Positions 1 to 9,852 of a stretch of DNA of 64,000 nucleotides are shown here, piece by piece. The translations under genes were made by a program, and so were the position numbers. Origin of the DNA: Gallionellaceae bacterium (lineage in GTDB: Bacteria; Pseudomonadota; Gammaproteobacteria; Burkholderiales; Thiobacillaceae); NCBI GenBank assembly GCA_028714735.1, contig JAQTLU010000001.1, positions 372,001-436,000 on the forward strand, read 5' to 3'. Numbering within the stretch: the stretch's first letter is position 1; every line of letters starts with the position of its first letter. Below the pieces are notes generated by a model. The model searched no databases. It saw only the letters and a program-made list of their open reading frames with translations, and was not told the origin of the DNA.

Positions 1-335
1 GGGCCGACCTCGTCCTGGGCATCTTCGGAACCACCGCCAAGGCCGCGCGGGTCATCCCCAACAAGGTATACCAGGCCATGGCCTGCGGACGTCCCCTGGT
101 CACCCGTGCCGCGCCCGCCTATACCGGGGAATTGCTGGATGATCCCGGCAGCGGCATCCAGTGGGTGGATGGCGGCGATGCCGCGGACCTGGCCGCGGCC
201 GTGGCGCGGCTGGCCCGCAGCCCGGAAACCTTGCCGGAAAGGGCACGGCAAACGCGCCTGGCCTACGAAAGGCATTTTTCCCTGGCGCACATCCGTTCGG
301 CATTGGCGGCAGCACTCGCAGAGGTGGCACAATAG
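1..335 (+). CDS. Glycosyltransferase family 4, C-terminal part (partial)
   Basis: The window begins inside this gene; the reading frame starts at base 3 and ends at a TAG at 333-335. The visible 110 residues look like the C-terminal Rossmann half of a GT-B glycosyltransferase: the stretch IPNKVYQAMACGRPLVT is the usual nucleotide-sugar-binding segment of GT4 enzymes (NKxxExMACGxPVV), followed by the typical tail in which position-dependent residues and a terminal helix close the fold. The acceptor and donor cannot be judged. It sits 5 bases before a GT2 gene on the same strand, so a shared envelope-polysaccharide or LPS operon is likely. Family assignment is fairly safe; substrate is unknown. 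Confidence 0.75.
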   Translation, partial: ADLVLGIFGTTAKAARVIPNKVYQAMACGRPLVTRAAPAYTGELLDDPGSGIQWVDGGDAADLAAAVARLARSPETLPERARQTRLAYERHFSLAHIRSALAAALAEVAQ

Positions 336-340
336 CCGGC

Positions 341-1153
341 ATGGAACCGCTCTCCGCCTTCATCACCACCTACAACAACGCCAGCACCCTGCCCGCCTGC
401 CTGGAAAGCGTGAAATGGGCGGACGAGATCGTGGTGCTCGATTCATTCAGCACCGATGCCACGGCCGAGATCGCCGCCCGCTATGGCTGCCGTTTCTTCC
501 AGCACAGCTTCCTGGGCTACGGGCCGCAGAAGCAGATGGCCATGGAACACACCCGCCATCGCTGGGTGCTGCTGCTCGATGCCGACGAAATGCTGACGCC
601 GGAACTGGCCGAGGAGATCCGCGCCCTCATGGCGACCGGCCCGGTTGCCGACGGCTATACCCTGCCCAGGCAGGAGCAGATGTTCTGGCGCATGGCCAGC
701 ACCAGGACGCGCCTGAACCACTTCCTGCGCCTGTTCGACAAGACCCGCGGCCATGTCTCGGACATGCCCATCCATGCTGCGCCCAAGGTGGACGGCAAGG
801 TGCTGCCCCTGAAGCACCCGTTCTACCACTTCGGCGAGACCAGCGTGCATGTGAAGGTCGACAAGATCAACGGCTACTCTTCCGGCCTGGTCGTCGACAA
901 GCAGGCCAGGGGCAAGCGGGCCAACCCCTGGATCATGCTGGTCTACCCGCCGCTGTTCTTCATCCGCATCTATTTCTTCAAGCGCAACTTCCTGAACGGC
1001 TGGGCCGGCTTCATCGGCTCGGTGGTGATGGCGTTCTATGCCTTCCTCAAATACGCCAAGCTGTACGAGGCCGCCCAGTTCAAGCGCCATGGCGACCGCC
1101 TGATGCCGCCCGGCGCCCCGGTCATGCCGGGCCAGCCCAGGATCAAGGGCTGA
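341..1153 (+). CDS. Glycosyltransferase family 2, WaaE/KdtX-like
   Basis: A 270-residue GT2 enzyme. The N-terminus carries the GT-A nucleotide-sugar fold with SAFITTYNNASTLPACLES, a first acidic motif at D34-SFSTD39 and the metal-binding DAD at residues 80-82 (LLLDADEML). The C-terminal third is rich in aromatic and hydrophobic residues around FFIRIYFFKRNF, as in LPS-core glucosyltransferases of the WaaE/KdtX type that work at the inner membrane face. The ATG at 341 lies 5 bases after the preceding stop; an upstream in-frame start at 161 would overlap the previous gene and add unrelated sequence, so I reject it. It converges on the GT9 gene with 9 bases between stops. LPS core modification is an inference. 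Confidence 0.85.
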   Translation: MEPLSAFITTYNNASTLPACLESVKWADEIVVLDSFSTDATAEIAARYGCRFFQHSFLGYGPQKQMAMEHTRHRWVLLLDADEMLTPELAEEIRALMATGPVADGYTLPRQEQMFWRMASTRTRLNHFLRLFDKTRGHVSDMPIHAAPKVDGKVLPLKHPFYHFGETSVHVKVDKINGYSSGLVVDKQARGKRANPWIMLVYPPLFFIRIYFFKRNFLNGWAGFIGSVVMAFYAFLKYAKLYEAAQFKRHGDRLMPPGAPVMPGQPRIKG

Positions 1154-1162
1154 GCCATAGCC

Positions 1163-2260
1163 TCAGCAGCGGTCGATGACGACCTCGCTGGGCACGGCAT
1201 TGGCGGGGCCGCCGAGCATCGCCGCGACCTCGGCGGCGACGAACTCGGGTGTCAGCACCGCCATGCAGACGTGGCGCTCGGCGTCCGGGCAGTGCTTGGC
1301 ATAGCAGTTCCGGCACGGCACTTGGGCCTGGAGGGCGTGCACCTTGCTGCCGATCGGCTTGACCCGGCCCGCCGGGGTGGGCCCGCACAGGATCAGCATG
1401 GGCCGGTCGGCGCTGGCGGCAATATGGGCGGTACCGGTATCGTTGCCGATGATCACCGCCGCGCCTGCGCAAACGGGCGCGATCTCCAGCAGATCCAGCC
1501 TGCCGTTCAGGTTGACCATGAATGCGCCGGCAGCGGCGATCGTTTGGCAGTCTTCGATCTCGTCGGGCCCGCCGATGACCACGACCTTGTCCAATCCCAT
1601 GGCCACCAGCCGGCGGCCAAGTTCGCCAAAGCGTGCCGTACCCCAGCGCTTGAGCCAGCCGGCGGCCTGTGAGCCGGGCAGCAGGACGGCATACCTGCCC
1701 GCCTGCAGGCCGGACTCCGCGATGACCTGCCTGGCCCGGGCCAGGTGCGCCTCGCCGGCATGCAGCACCGGCCGGTCAGTCCGTGCCGGCACGCCGAGCA
1801 GATCCAGCAGCGATCCCAGCTGCGTCATGGCCGGCGCCGCCTTGTCGCTCACCTCGGGCCGGGCCGTGTAGGGAAAACCGCCCCGGGTGCCGAACAGGTA
1901 ACGCGGCCCGCCCCCGATCAGGCGCAGCAGGATCAGCATCAGGCGGGTGCGGTCGGTGCCCTGCAGGTCGACGATCATGTCGTAATGGCCGGCGCGCACC
2001 TGCTTCAGCCAGGCCAGTGCGTTGCGCAATCGCTCGCCGCGACGGCGCATATCGAGGACGATCAGCTTGCGGAAACGGCTGTCGTGGGCAAACAGCCTGG
2101 CCACCGCGGGCTGGGTATTGAAGTCGATCTCGGCGCCCGGGAAACCGGCATGGATATCTTCCATGGCCGCCGAGGCGACCGCCGCATCGCCGAGCGCGCT
2201 CCACTTGATGACCAGGATGCGCCGGACATCCCGGAACCTGGACGGGCCTGACTCAGGCAT
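1163..2260 (-). CDS. Glycosyltransferase family 9 (heptosyltransferase-like)
   Basis: A 365-residue GT9 protein of the ADP-heptose:LPS heptosyltransferase superfamily. The N-terminal segment [16 protein letters not shown] is the GT9 signature start, and the C-terminal half has [14 protein letters not shown] followed by [16 protein letters not shown], which matches the ADP-heptose-binding region. The tail contains four cysteines near [17 protein letters not shown], common in GT9 members. The ATG overlaps the end of hldD by 8 bases, so the two are translationally coupled: the epimerase makes ADP-L-glycero-D-manno-heptose and this enzyme presumably transfers it. Whether it is a WaaC, WaaF or WaaQ type cannot be settled from sequence alone. 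Confidence 0.85.
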   Translation of the reverse strand: MPESGPSRFRDVRRILVIKWSALGDAAVASAAMEDIHAGFPGAEIDFNTQPAVARLFAHDSRFRKLIVLDMRRRGERLRNALAWLKQVRAGHYDMIVDLQGTDRTRLMLILLRLIGGGPRYLFGTRGGFPYTARPEVSDKAAPAMTQLGSLLDLLGVPARTDRPVLHAGEAHLARARQVIAESGLQAGRYAVLLPGSQAAGWLKRWGTARFGELGRRLVAMGLDKVVVIGGPDEIEDCQTIAAAGAFMVNLNGRLDLLEIAPVCAGAAVIIGNDTGTAHIAASADRPMLILCGPTPAGRVKPIGSKVHALQAQVPCRNCYAKHCPDAERHVCMAVLTPEFVAAEVAAMLGGPANAVPSEVVIDRC

Positions 2261-3203
2261 CCCGCTTGGTCAGCCAGTCGAGGTATTTCGGCACGCCCTG
2301 TTCCACGCTCATGATTGCCTGGTCGTAGCCGGCGCCACGCAGCGCCGAGATATCCGCCTGGGTGTAGCTCTGGTAACGCCCCTTCAGGTGCTCCGGGAAC
2401 GGGATGTACTCGATCTCGCCGCCGCCATGGTAGGCGACCACCGCCCGCGCCACGTCGTTGAAGCTCTGCGCCCGGCCGGTGCCGACGTTGAAGATGCCCG
2501 ATACGCCAGGATGGTCGAGCAGCCACAGCTTGACCGCCACGGTGTCGTCGACGTGGATGAAGTCGCGCAACTGCTCGCCCGGGCCATAGCCGTCGGTGCC
2601 CTCGAACAGGCGCACCCGGCCGTCCTTGAGGATCTGGTGGTGGAAGTGGTAGGCCACGCTGGCCATACCGCCCTTGTGCTGCTCGCGCGGGCCGTAGACG
2701 TTGAAATAGCGCAGGCCGGCGACCTGGCTGGTCAGGCCGGCGCGGTGATGGCGCAGGTACTGGTCGAACTGGAACTTGGAATAGGCGTACATGTTGAGCG
2801 GCCGTTCACAGGCCCGCTCCTCGCGGAAATCCGGCCCCATGCCGTAGACCGAGGCGGAGGAGGCGTAGATGAAGGCCGCCGCCCTGGCCTGGCACCAGTG
2901 CAGCAGGGCCTTGGTGTACTCGAAGTTGTTGTTCATGACGAACTCGCCGTCCCACTCGGTGGTCGAGGAGCAGGCGCCTTCGTGGATCACCGCCTCGACC
3001 CGGCCGAAATCGGTGCCGGCCTGGATCCGGGCGAGGAAATCGTGCCTGTCCAGATAGTCCACGATATCGCAGTCGGCCAGATTGCGGAACTTGGTCCCGT
3101 CCTTGAGATCGTCGACCACCATGATGTCGGTGATACCGCGCCCGTTCAGCGCCTTGACCAGGTTGCTGCCGATAAACCCGGCCCCGCCGGTGACGATATA
3201 CAT
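2253..3203 (-). CDS. hldD: ADP-L-glycero-D-manno-heptose 6-epimerase
   Basis: A 316-residue extended short-chain dehydrogenase. It begins with the NADP-binding [12 protein letters not shown] (residues 5-16), has the Ser cluster SSASVYG near 115-121 and the catalytic YxxxK at Y139/K143. The sequence [12 protein letters not shown] and the later [17 protein letters not shown] match HldD (RfaD) rather than other sugar epimerases. It converts ADP-D,D-heptose to ADP-L,D-heptose, the last step of heptose activation for LPS inner core, in the cytoplasm. Its stop overlaps the GT9 start and its start lies 2 bases downstream of the hldE stop, giving a hldE-hldD-GT9 operon. Confidence 0.96.
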   Translation of the reverse strand: MYIVTGGAGFIGSNLVKALNGRGITDIMVVDDLKDGTKFRNLADCDIVDYLDRHDFLARIQAGTDFGRVEAVIHEGACSSTTEWDGEFVMNNNFEYTKALLHWCQARAAAFIYASSASVYGMGPDFREERACERPLNMYAYSKFQFDQYLRHHRAGLTSQVAGLRYFNVYGPREQHKGGMASVAYHFHHQILKDGRVRLFEGTDGYGPGEQLRDFIHVDDTVAVKLWLLDHPGVSGIFNVGTGRAQSFNDVARAVVAYHGGGEIEYIPFPEHLKGRYQSYTQADISALRGAGYDQAIMSVEQGVPKYLDWLTKRDA

Positions 3204-3205
3204 GT

Positions 3206-4615
3206 TCAGACCTTTCTTATCGTTTGGATCATGCGCGTGGTGGAGTGCCCATCCAGGAAGGGCATGATGGTCGTTTCGCCGGCGCAGCGGCCGCCGGCGA
3301 CCTCCTCGGGGCGATAGTCGCCGCCCTTGACCAGGATGTCCGGCCTGACCTGGCAGATCAGCCGCTCCGGCGTGTCTTCCGAGAACGCCACCACCCAGTC
3401 CACCGAGGCGAGCCCGGCCAGCACCGCCATGCGCGCCGCCAGGGTGTTGACCGGACGCCCGTCGCCCTTCAATCGGCGCACCGAAGCGTCATCGTTGACC
3501 GCGACGATGAGGCGGTCACCCAGGGACCTGGCCTGTTCCAGGTAGGCGACATGGCCGGCATGGAGCAGGTCGAAGCAGCCGTTGGTCATGACGATCCGTT
3601 CGCCGGATCTGCGCGCGCGTGCGACGCAGTCGAGCAAGTCGGGCTCGGCCATCACTCCCAGGGGGATGGGCGCGTGCACCTGCATCGCGGCGGTGATCTC
3701 TTCCACGCTGGCGGTGGCGGTGCCGAGCTTGCCGACCACCACGCCGGCCGCCAGATTGGCCAGCTGTACCGCTTCAGGCAGCAGCTGTCCGGCCGCCAGT
3801 CCAGCCGCCAGCATGGCCACCACGCTGTCGCCGGCGCCGGTGACGTCGTAGACCTCGCGGGCGATGGCGGGGATATGCAGGGGCGGCCGGCCAGCCTCGA
3901 TCAGGCTCATGCCGTGTTCGCCGCGGGTGACCAGCAGCGCCTCCAGGCCCAGCGACTGCCGCAGCGCCTCGCCGCGTGCCTCGATCTCGGCGGTGTCGCG
4001 GCAGGTCCCGACCACGGCCTCGAACTCGCCCATGTTGGGCGTCAGCAGGGTGGCGCCCCGGTAGCGGGAAAAGTCGCTGCCCTTGGGATCGATCAGGACC
4101 GGCCGGCCATGTTCCCGCGCCAGCCGGATCATCTCCGTCACCTCGGCCAGGGTGCCCTTGGCGTAATCGGACAGGATGACGCAATCGGTCTCGCCCAGCA
4201 GGGCCTGGTAGGTCGCCAGGAAACCGGCCGGATCGGCGGCGGCGACATTGCCTTCGAAGTCGAGCCGGATCAGTTGCTGGTTGCGGCTGATCACGCGCAG
4301 CTTGGTGATCGTGCCTTCCATGGCCGGCTGCAGGCGGCACTCGACGCCACCGGCATCGAGTGCCGCGACCAGGCTGCGGCCGGCCTCGTCATCGCCGGTC
4401 AGGCCCATCAGGACGGCACGCCCCCCGACCGCGGTGACGTTGAGCGCCACGTTGCCGGCCCCGCCGGCCCGCACCGACTGGCCTTCGATGCGGACCACGG
4501 GCACCGGCGCCTCCGGGGAAATGCGCTGGGTGGAACCCTGCCAGTACTGGTCCAGCATGACGTCGCCGACCACCAGGACCCTGGCTCGGCTGTAATCGGG
4601 GATATGGATGTGCAT
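3206..4615 (-). CDS. hldE: Bifunctional heptose-7-phosphate kinase / heptose-1-phosphate adenylyltransferase
   Basis: A 469-residue fusion. Residues 1 to about 320 are a PfkB/ribokinase domain: [13 protein letters not shown] near the start, [11 protein letters not shown], and the catalytic loop [10 protein letters not shown]. Residues from about 335 are a cytidylyltransferase-fold domain with [16 protein letters not shown] (the HxGH site) and the terminal DGHSTTRMI. The kinase phosphorylates D-glycero-beta-D-manno-heptose 7-phosphate at C1 and, after GmhB acts, the second domain adds ADP. I chose the ATG at 4615 because [18 protein letters not shown] aligns with HldE N-termini; a further upstream start would add about 39 unrelated residues. 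Length fits the family (about 475). gmhA is transcribed divergently 126 bases away; gmhB is not in the window. Confidence 0.95.
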   Translation of the reverse strand: MHIHIPDYSRARVLVVGDVMLDQYWQGSTQRISPEAPVPVVRIEGQSVRAGGAGNVALNVTAVGGRAVLMGLTGDDEAGRSLVAALDAGGVECRLQPAMEGTITKLRVISRNQQLIRLDFEGNVAAADPAGFLATYQALLGETDCVILSDYAKGTLAEVTEMIRLAREHGRPVLIDPKGSDFSRYRGATLLTPNMGEFEAVVGTCRDTAEIEARGEALRQSLGLEALLVTRGEHGMSLIEAGRPPLHIPAIAREVYDVTGAGDSVVAMLAAGLAAGQLLPEAVQLANLAAGVVVGKLGTATASVEEITAAMQVHAPIPLGVMAEPDLLDCVARARRSGERIVMTNGCFDLLHAGHVAYLEQARSLGDRLIVAVNDDASVRRLKGDGRPVNTLAARMAVLAGLASVDWVVAFSEDTPERLICQVRPDILVKGGDYRPEEVAGGRCAGETTIMPFLDGHSTTRMIQTIRKV

Positions 4616-4741
4616 GAGGCTTGAACGGACAATGAATCCGGGCATTTTACCGCCTGCCGCATCCGTCGTGGTTTCCACATGTACCTCTAGGACCGGCATC
4701 CAGTAAACTAGCGCCCACTTGCCAGCCCCCACAAGAATTCC

Positions 4742-5356
4742 ATGCCCGCCGCCGACTCCGCCCTGGTATCCAAATTACTGACCGACCACCTGGATGTGGT
4801 CCGACTGCTCGCCGGGCAGGCCGATGGCATCGCCGAAGCAGGCGGCCGGCTGGTGGAAACCCTGCGTGCCGGCGGCAAGATCATGCTGTGCGGCAACGGC
4901 GGCAGTGCGGCGGACGCCCAGCACATCGCCGCCGAACTGGTCGGGCGCTTCGAAACCAGCCGGCGCGGCCTGCCCGCCCTGGCCCTGACCACCGACACCT
5001 CCATCCTGACCTCGGTCGGCAACGACTACGGCTTCGACGCCGTGTTCTCCCGCCAGGTCGAGGCCTGGGCCCGGCCCGGCGACTGCCTGATCGCCATCTC
5101 GACCTCCGGCAACAGCCGCAACGTGCTGCTGGCGGTGGAAACGGCACGTGGCCTGGGCTGTCACTGCATCGGGCTCCTGGGTGGCGACGGCGGAACCATC
5201 GCCGGCATCGTCGACCAGGCCCTCATCGCACCGACCCGGCACACCGCCCGCGTCCAGGAATGCCACGGCCTGATCGGGCATATCTGGTGCGCACAGATCG
5301 ACTCCTCCAACCTAACCACGCCTCAGAACGCACATGACCAGACAGCAGGACAGTGA
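4742..5356 (+). CDS. gmhA: Sedoheptulose-7-phosphate isomerase
   Basis: A 204-residue SIS-domain protein. The phosphosugar loop KIMLCGNGGSAADAQHIAAE, the SxxGN motif region TSVGNDYGF, and AISTSGNSRNVLLA are diagnostic for GmhA, which makes heptose 7-phosphate as the first committed step to LPS heptose. The C-terminal histidine and glutamate ligand region is present as HTARVQECHGLIGHIW. After it, the last 17 or so residues (SSNLTTPQNAHDQTAGQ) look unlike family tails and overlap the next gene by 23 bases, as if the native 3-prime end had been replaced at a junction. It is divergent from hldE, forming a split heptose locus. Confidence 0.94.
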   Translation: MPAADSALVSKLLTDHLDVVRLLAGQADGIAEAGGRLVETLRAGGKIMLCGNGGSAADAQHIAAELVGRFETSRRGLPALALTTDTSILTSVGNDYGFDAVFSRQVEAWARPGDCLIAISTSGNSRNVLLAVETARGLGCHCIGLLGGDGGTIAGIVDQALIAPTRHTARVQECHGLIGHIWCAQIDSSNLTTPQNAHDQTAGQ

Positions 5357-6083
5357 CCGCATATTGAGTTCCCCCAGCCAACGTTTCGCATGGTGGCTGC
5401 ATATGATCAAGGCGCGACTGCGCCGCAAGGAAGCCAAGAAGGTCGCCTACCTCGGGCGCCACGTTCCACCAGGGGGCGTCATCCTGGATATCGGAGCCCA
5501 TTTCGGCTATTTCTCCAAGGAGTTTTGCCGGCTGCACAACCACTCCTGTCATGTATACGGCTTCGAACCGGTCTCCTATACCCGAAGCATTCTTGAGCTT
5601 GTGACGCGCAGTTTTGGCAACTTCAGTCTCCACTCAACGGCCTTGTCGGACGCCAATGGTGAGGCCGATATCCAGATACCGATCAAGAAATCAGGACACA
5701 TCGGCATTGGTCTATCGCACCTAGGTGAAGAACGCAACCGGGACTTCATCAGCGAAACGATCACGACGCTGAAACTCGACACATTCATGGCCGCAACTGG
5801 TTTGACCAGGATCGACTTCATCAAATGCGATGTCGAAGGGGCTGAATTGGCGGTTTTCAAAGGCGGCGCCAACACCATTGCGACATTCCGCCCGACTGTA
5901 TTCTGTGAAGTCAACGACCAATTCACCCAGCGCATGGGCTATCGCGCCGCGGACCTTTTCGATTTCTTCCAGCAACTCGGTTACCAAGTTTGTCGGGTCG
6001 ACGTTACGACCAACATCGAGCACCCTGTGCTTGAATATGCCGGCCCGGATGACTATCTGTTTGTGCCACCGTCAGTAAAATAG
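5334..6083 (+). CDS. FkbM family SAM-dependent methyltransferase
   Basis: A 249-residue methyltransferase. SAM motif I is VILDIGAHFGYFSKE and the family signature IDFIKCDVEGAELAVFKGG is clear, followed by RPTVFCEVN. FkbM enzymes O-methylate sugars or polyketide side chains; among LPS genes a sugar O-methyltransferase role is the likely reading, but the acceptor is unknown. By eye its base composition is distinctly lower in G+C than the neighbours, with more A/T third positions, which suggests recent acquisition. The start ATG at 5334 lies inside the end of gmhA. A 37-base gap separates it from the GT39 gene. Confidence 0.9.
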   Translation: MTRQQDSDRILSSPSQRFAWWLHMIKARLRRKEAKKVAYLGRHVPPGGVILDIGAHFGYFSKEFCRLHNHSCHVYGFEPVSYTRSILELVTRSFGNFSLHSTALSDANGEADIQIPIKKSGHIGIGLSHLGEERNRDFISETITTLKLDTFMAATGLTRIDFIKCDVEGAELAVFKGGANTIATFRPTVFCEVNDQFTQRMGYRAADLFDFFQQLGYQVCRVDVTTNIEHPVLEYAGPDDYLFVPPSVK

Positions 6084-6120
6084 CCACGTCGACAGCGCGA
6101 CCGCCCGCTGAGCGATCATC

Positions 6121-7626
6121 ATGATTGCCCCACCAGCCAACCCATGCTGTGCGGCCGCGCATCCCGATCCAGGCGCATGGACGACCTTTCTGTGGCTGTT
6201 CGGCGGCTATGTGGTCCTGCACTTCGTCTTGCGCCTGCTGTTCGAGCCGGTCCTGGGTACCGACGACGTCGACCAGGCGATCTACGCCCAGACCCTGGCC
6301 TGGGGCTACGAACTGAAGCAACCGCCCCTCTATACCTGGCTGCAATGGGGGCTCGACCAGCTGATCGGCATCGGCGTCTACAGCCATGCCCTGCTGAAAT
6401 ATCTGCTGCTGTTCCTGACCTACCTGTTCCTGTATCTGAGCGGGCGCCTGGTCTTCGCCGACCGGCTCAGCCCGCTCCTGGCCGTCGCCGGTCTTTGGCT
6501 GACCTTTCCCCTGGCGGTGAGCATCCACCAGGGCGTCACCCACTCCATACTGCTCAGCGCCATCCTGGCCGCCACGCTGTATGCCTTCCTGCGCCTGGAG
6601 CGCCGAGCCACACCGGCCGGCTACCTCGTCCTCGGCCTGTTGCTGGGACTGGGCCTGATCTCCAAGTTCAGCTTTGCCGTCTTCGCCGCCGCCCTGGCCC
6701 TGGCGGCGCTCAGCATGCCGCGCTACCGGAAGGTGGTCCTCAACCCGCTGACGCTCGCAGGCCTGCTGGTGACGGTTTTGATCCTATTGCCGCCCGGACT
6801 CTGGATCTGGCAGCGCCACCAGGAGGTCGGCCATGCCGTGGCCGGCCTCGGCAGCGTCTCGCACGGTATCGCCGCACGGCTCGGCGGACTGGCCAGCGCC
6901 GCGCTGCAATTTCCGGCCCCGCTCTGGCTGGTCCTGCTGGCCGTGTATCCGCGCGCCTTCGGACGCCTCGCCGGCCCGCGCATCGGCGACGCCGGGATAT
7001 TGCTGGGCAGGATCATGCTGATCGGCCTGGCCCTGCTTGCGCTGCTGGTCGTGCTGGGCCAGTTCGAGGTCAAGCCGCGCTGGCTGCATCCGGTCCTGCT
7101 GGTCTTTCCGCTCTATTTCTTCACCCGGGTGGCGGCCGCCTATCCGGGGCAACCGGCCAGACGCGGCTATCTCTACAGCCTGGCCGTGCTGCCCGTGCTG
7201 GTGATCGGATTCTGGACGGCCCAGACCTACCTCGGCCCCGGCCTGGGCAAGCCCACCCGCTTCCATGTGCCTTATGACCGCCTGGCGGCCAGCCTGCATA
7301 GCGCGGTCGGCAACCCGGCCACCCTCGTCGCCGGCGACCCCTACCTGGCCGGCAACCTGCGCCTGGGATTCACCTCGGCGCGGGTGATCAACGCCGACTA
7401 CCCGATCTACCGGCCCGGCCCCAGACAGCCGGGCGCCTGCCTGCTGGTGTGGGACAAGGCCGGCCGGGCAGCCGGCGTCCCGGACAATATCGCCGCCCAG
7501 CTGAGCGGGGACTGGAACCGCCGGGGCCGGCCCGCGCCGGCCACCTTGAGCGTGCCTTATCCCGGCAACGCCAAGTTCAGCCTGGAGGTCGGCTATGCCC
7601 TGGTCGACGGGCCTAGCTGCCCGTGA
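6121..7626 (+). CDS. Glycosyltransferase family 39 (ArnT/PMT-type) membrane protein
   Basis: A 501-residue polytopic membrane protein. Near residues 45-70 it has GTDDVDQAIYAQTLAWGYEL followed by KQPPLYTWLQW, the acidic DD motif and periplasmic loop of GT-C family 39 transferases that use undecaprenyl-phosphate sugars. About ten hydrophobic segments follow through residue 380, then a soluble C-terminal domain of about 110 residues. Members glycosylate lipid A, O-antigen or proteins on the periplasmic side. The preceding FkbM and heptose genes suggest an LPS-related target. No closer functional call is possible. Its stop converges on mgtE with 10 bases between, without an obvious terminator. 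Confidence 0.85.
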   Translation: MIAPPANPCCAAAHPDPGAWTTFLWLFGGYVVLHFVLRLLFEPVLGTDDVDQAIYAQTLAWGYELKQPPLYTWLQWGLDQLIGIGVYSHALLKYLLLFLTYLFLYLSGRLVFADRLSPLLAVAGLWLTFPLAVSIHQGVTHSILLSAILAATLYAFLRLERRATPAGYLVLGLLLGLGLISKFSFAVFAAALALAALSMPRYRKVVLNPLTLAGLLVTVLILLPPGLWIWQRHQEVGHAVAGLGSVSHGIAARLGGLASAALQFPAPLWLVLLAVYPRAFGRLAGPRIGDAGILLGRIMLIGLALLALLVVLGQFEVKPRWLHPVLLVFPLYFFTRVAAAYPGQPARRGYLYSLAVLPVLVIGFWTAQTYLGPGLGKPTRFHVPYDRLAASLHSAVGNPATLVAGDPYLAGNLRLGFTSARVINADYPIYRPGPRQPGACLLVWDKAGRAAGVPDNIAAQLSGDWNRRGRPAPATLSVPYPGNAKFSLEVGYALVDGPSCP

Positions 7627-7636
7627 CGGCGCACGC

Positions 7637-9103
7637 TCAGAGCAGGAATACCGTCGCCAGCCCGAGGAAGATGAAGAACCCCATGGAATCGGTGATGAAG
7701 GTGGTCAGCACCGCCGAGCCGAAGGCCGGGTCGCGGCCGAAGCGGTCGATGATGGCGGGCGCGAAATAGCCGGCCAGGGCGGCCACCACCAGGTTGAGCA
7801 TCATTGCCGACGCCATCACGCCGCCCAGGGCCACGGCCGAAACGCCGCCGAGCGGGGCATCCCGGTACAGCAGATAGGCCACCACGCCCATGATGCTGCC
7901 CCACACCGCCCCGTTCAGGACGGCGATGCCGAGTTCCTTGGCCAGCAGGCGCTGGGCATTGTCCCTGTTGATCAGGCCGAGCGCGAAGCCGCGCACCACC
8001 AGGGTCGAGGTCTGGTTGCCGGAATTGCCGCCCATGCCGGCGACGATGGGCATCAGCGCCGCCAGGGCGGCCAGCTTGGTGATGCTGCCCTCGAAGGCGC
8101 CGACCACGCGCGAGGCGACCAGCGCGGTGCAAAGATTGATGCCCAGCCACATCCAGCGGTTGCGTGCCGCCTTCCAGACGGTGGTAAACAGGTCCTCGTC
8201 CTCGCGCAGACCGGCGGCCTGGAGCATGTCGGATTCGGCTTCCTCGCGGATGTAGTCGAGCACCACGTCCACGGACAGCCTGCCCACCAGACGGCCCTTG
8301 GCATCGACCACCGGCGCGGTCACCAGGTCGTAGCGTTCGAACGCCTGCGAGGCGTCGCCGGCCTCGTCCGAGGGATGAAAGGTCACCGGCTCGTCCGACA
8401 TCACGGCGGCGACATGGGCCTCGGGATCATGTACCAGCATCCGCTTCAGCGGCAGGGTGCCGATCAGGATCTGGTCGCGCTCGACCACGAACAGCTTGTC
8501 GGTATGCTCGGGCAGTTCGCCCAGCCTGCGCAGGTAGCGCAACGCCGTTTCCAGGGTCACGTCGGCACGGATGGTGACGAAGTCATAGTCCATCAGGGCG
8601 CCGACGGAATCCTCGTCGTAGGACAGCGAGGATTCGACCTGCGCCCGCTTGGCGTGGTCGAGCGACTTCATCAGTTCCTGGACCACGTCCTTGGGCAGGT
8701 CGGGCGCCAGGTCGGCGATCTCGTCGGTATCCAGGCTGGCGGCGGCGGCCACCAGTTCCCGGTTGTTCATCGCCTCGATCAGGGTTTCCCGGACCGCGTC
8801 CGAGACCTCGATCAGGATCTCGCCGTCCCGCTCGGCCTTGACCAGGTCCCAGACCAGCAGCCGGTCTTCCAGCGGCAGCGCTTCCAGGATGTAGGCGACG
8901 TCGGCCGGATGCAGGTCGTCCAGCTTCTTGGTCAGTTCGACCAGATTCTGCTTGCGCACCAGACTTTCGATCAGTTCATGCTTGGGCATGTCCTGCTTAT
9001 GGACGAGCGACTCCACCAGCTTGTGCCGGGAAATGAGGCCCATCACCTGTTCCAGGCTGTCCTCGACGTGTTCCTTGGCCTTGTCCTCGTGCTGGTTGTC
9101 CAT
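7637..9103 (-). CDS. mgtE: Magnesium transporter MgtE
   Basis: A 488-residue protein with the full MgtE layout: an acidic N-terminal superhelical domain (residues about 30-135, containing LHPADVAYILEALPLEDR), a pair of CBS domains (about 135-260, with VGALMDYDFVTIRAD), a connecting helix, and a C-terminal five-helix channel domain with GGNSGNQTSTLVVRG as the pore signature. MgtE is a Mg2+-gated channel in the inner membrane. The start is supported by AAAGGATG about 6-13 bases upstream of the ATG. It lies 53 bases downstream of mtgA on the same strand; that leader is too short for an M-box riboswitch. Confidence 0.95.
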   Translation of the reverse strand: MDNQHEDKAKEHVEDSLEQVMGLISRHKLVESLVHKQDMPKHELIESLVRKQNLVELTKKLDDLHPADVAYILEALPLEDRLLVWDLVKAERDGEILIEVSDAVRETLIEAMNNRELVAAAASLDTDEIADLAPDLPKDVVQELMKSLDHAKRAQVESSLSYDEDSVGALMDYDFVTIRADVTLETALRYLRRLGELPEHTDKLFVVERDQILIGTLPLKRMLVHDPEAHVAAVMSDEPVTFHPSDEAGDASQAFERYDLVTAPVVDAKGRLVGRLSVDVVLDYIREEAESDMLQAAGLREDEDLFTTVWKAARNRWMWLGINLCTALVASRVVGAFEGSITKLAALAALMPIVAGMGGNSGNQTSTLVVRGFALGLINRDNAQRLLAKELGIAVLNGAVWGSIMGVVAYLLYRDAPLGGVSAVALGGVMASAMMLNLVVAALAGYFAPAIIDRFGRDPAFGSAVLTTFITDSMGFFIFLGLATVFLL

Positions 9104-9156
9104 GTCGCATCCTTTCGGGCAGCGGGAATTTTACCCCGTCGATCGCCCCGGCCAGC

Positions 9157-9852
9157 CTATTTCGGCACGCTGACCTGATACATGCGCGCCGCGATGATGC
9201 CCTCGCGCCGCGACAGTCCGCGCGCCGATCCATGCGTCTCGTAATAGCGTGGATTCGGGATCATCGCCGCCAGATGCGCGGCCTGCGACGGCCCCAGTCC
9301 GGCGGCGGAGGTCTTGTAATAGCGCCGGGCGGCGGCCTCGGCGCCGTAGATGCCGTTGCCCCATTCGATCACGTTGAGATAGACCTCGAGGATGCGGCGT
9401 TTCGGCCACAGCTGTTCGATCATCACCGTGATGATGGCCTCCTGGGCCTTGCGCAAGGGATTGCGCGAGGCCGACAGGAACAGGTTTTTCGCCAGTTGCT
9501 GGCTGATGGTGGAGCCGCCGGCGACGATGCGGCCCTTCTTCAGGTTCTTCTCGACCGCCTTCTCGATGCCTTCCCAGTCGAAGCCCTCGTGCTCCAGGAA
9601 CTTGCTGTCCTCGGCGGCGATCACCGCCCGCTTCAGGTTCATGGAGATGCGGTTGTAGTCCACCCACTGCTGGCGCAGTTCGGCATCCGGGCCCTTCTTT
9701 TCCTGCAGCCGGTCGAGGCCGGCCGCCATGAAGGCGGTGTTGTCCGGATTGAACCAGCCCCACCAGAGCACGCCGGCCAGGTAGCCCAGTTGCAGATAGA
9801 TGCTGAGGATCAGGAAGATCAGGCCGCCGCGCCAGAACCAGCGCGCCATCAT
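9157..9852 (-). CDS. mtgA: Monofunctional biosynthetic peptidoglycan transglycosylase
   Basis: A 231-residue GT51 enzyme with one N-terminal membrane anchor ([20 protein letters not shown]). The catalytic glutamate lies in [17 protein letters not shown], and [20 protein letters not shown] plus [19 protein letters not shown] complete the GT51 motifs. It polymerises lipid II into glycan strands on the periplasmic face and lacks a transpeptidase domain, so it is MtgA and not a class A PBP. The start overlaps the aroE stop by 4 bases, so aroE-mtgA are translationally coupled, an arrangement widespread in betaproteobacteria. Confidence 0.95.
   Translation of the reverse strand: MMARWFWRGGLIFLILSIYLQLGYLAGVLWWGWFNPDNTAFMAAGLDRLQEKKGPDAELRQQWVDYNRISMNLKRAVIAAEDSKFLEHEGFDWEGIEKAVEKNLKKGRIVAGGSTISQQLAKNLFLSASRNPLRKAQEAIITVMIEQLWPKRRILEVYLNVIEWGNGIYGAEAAARRYYKTSAAGLGPSQAAHLAAMIPNPRYYETHGSARGLSRREGIIAARMYQVSVPK

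Noticed and set aside
9104-9156. Magnesium (M-box) riboswitch before mgtE
   Set aside because: Only 53 bases are available between mtgA and mgtE, far too short for the roughly 160-base M-box, and no matching conserved segment was seen.
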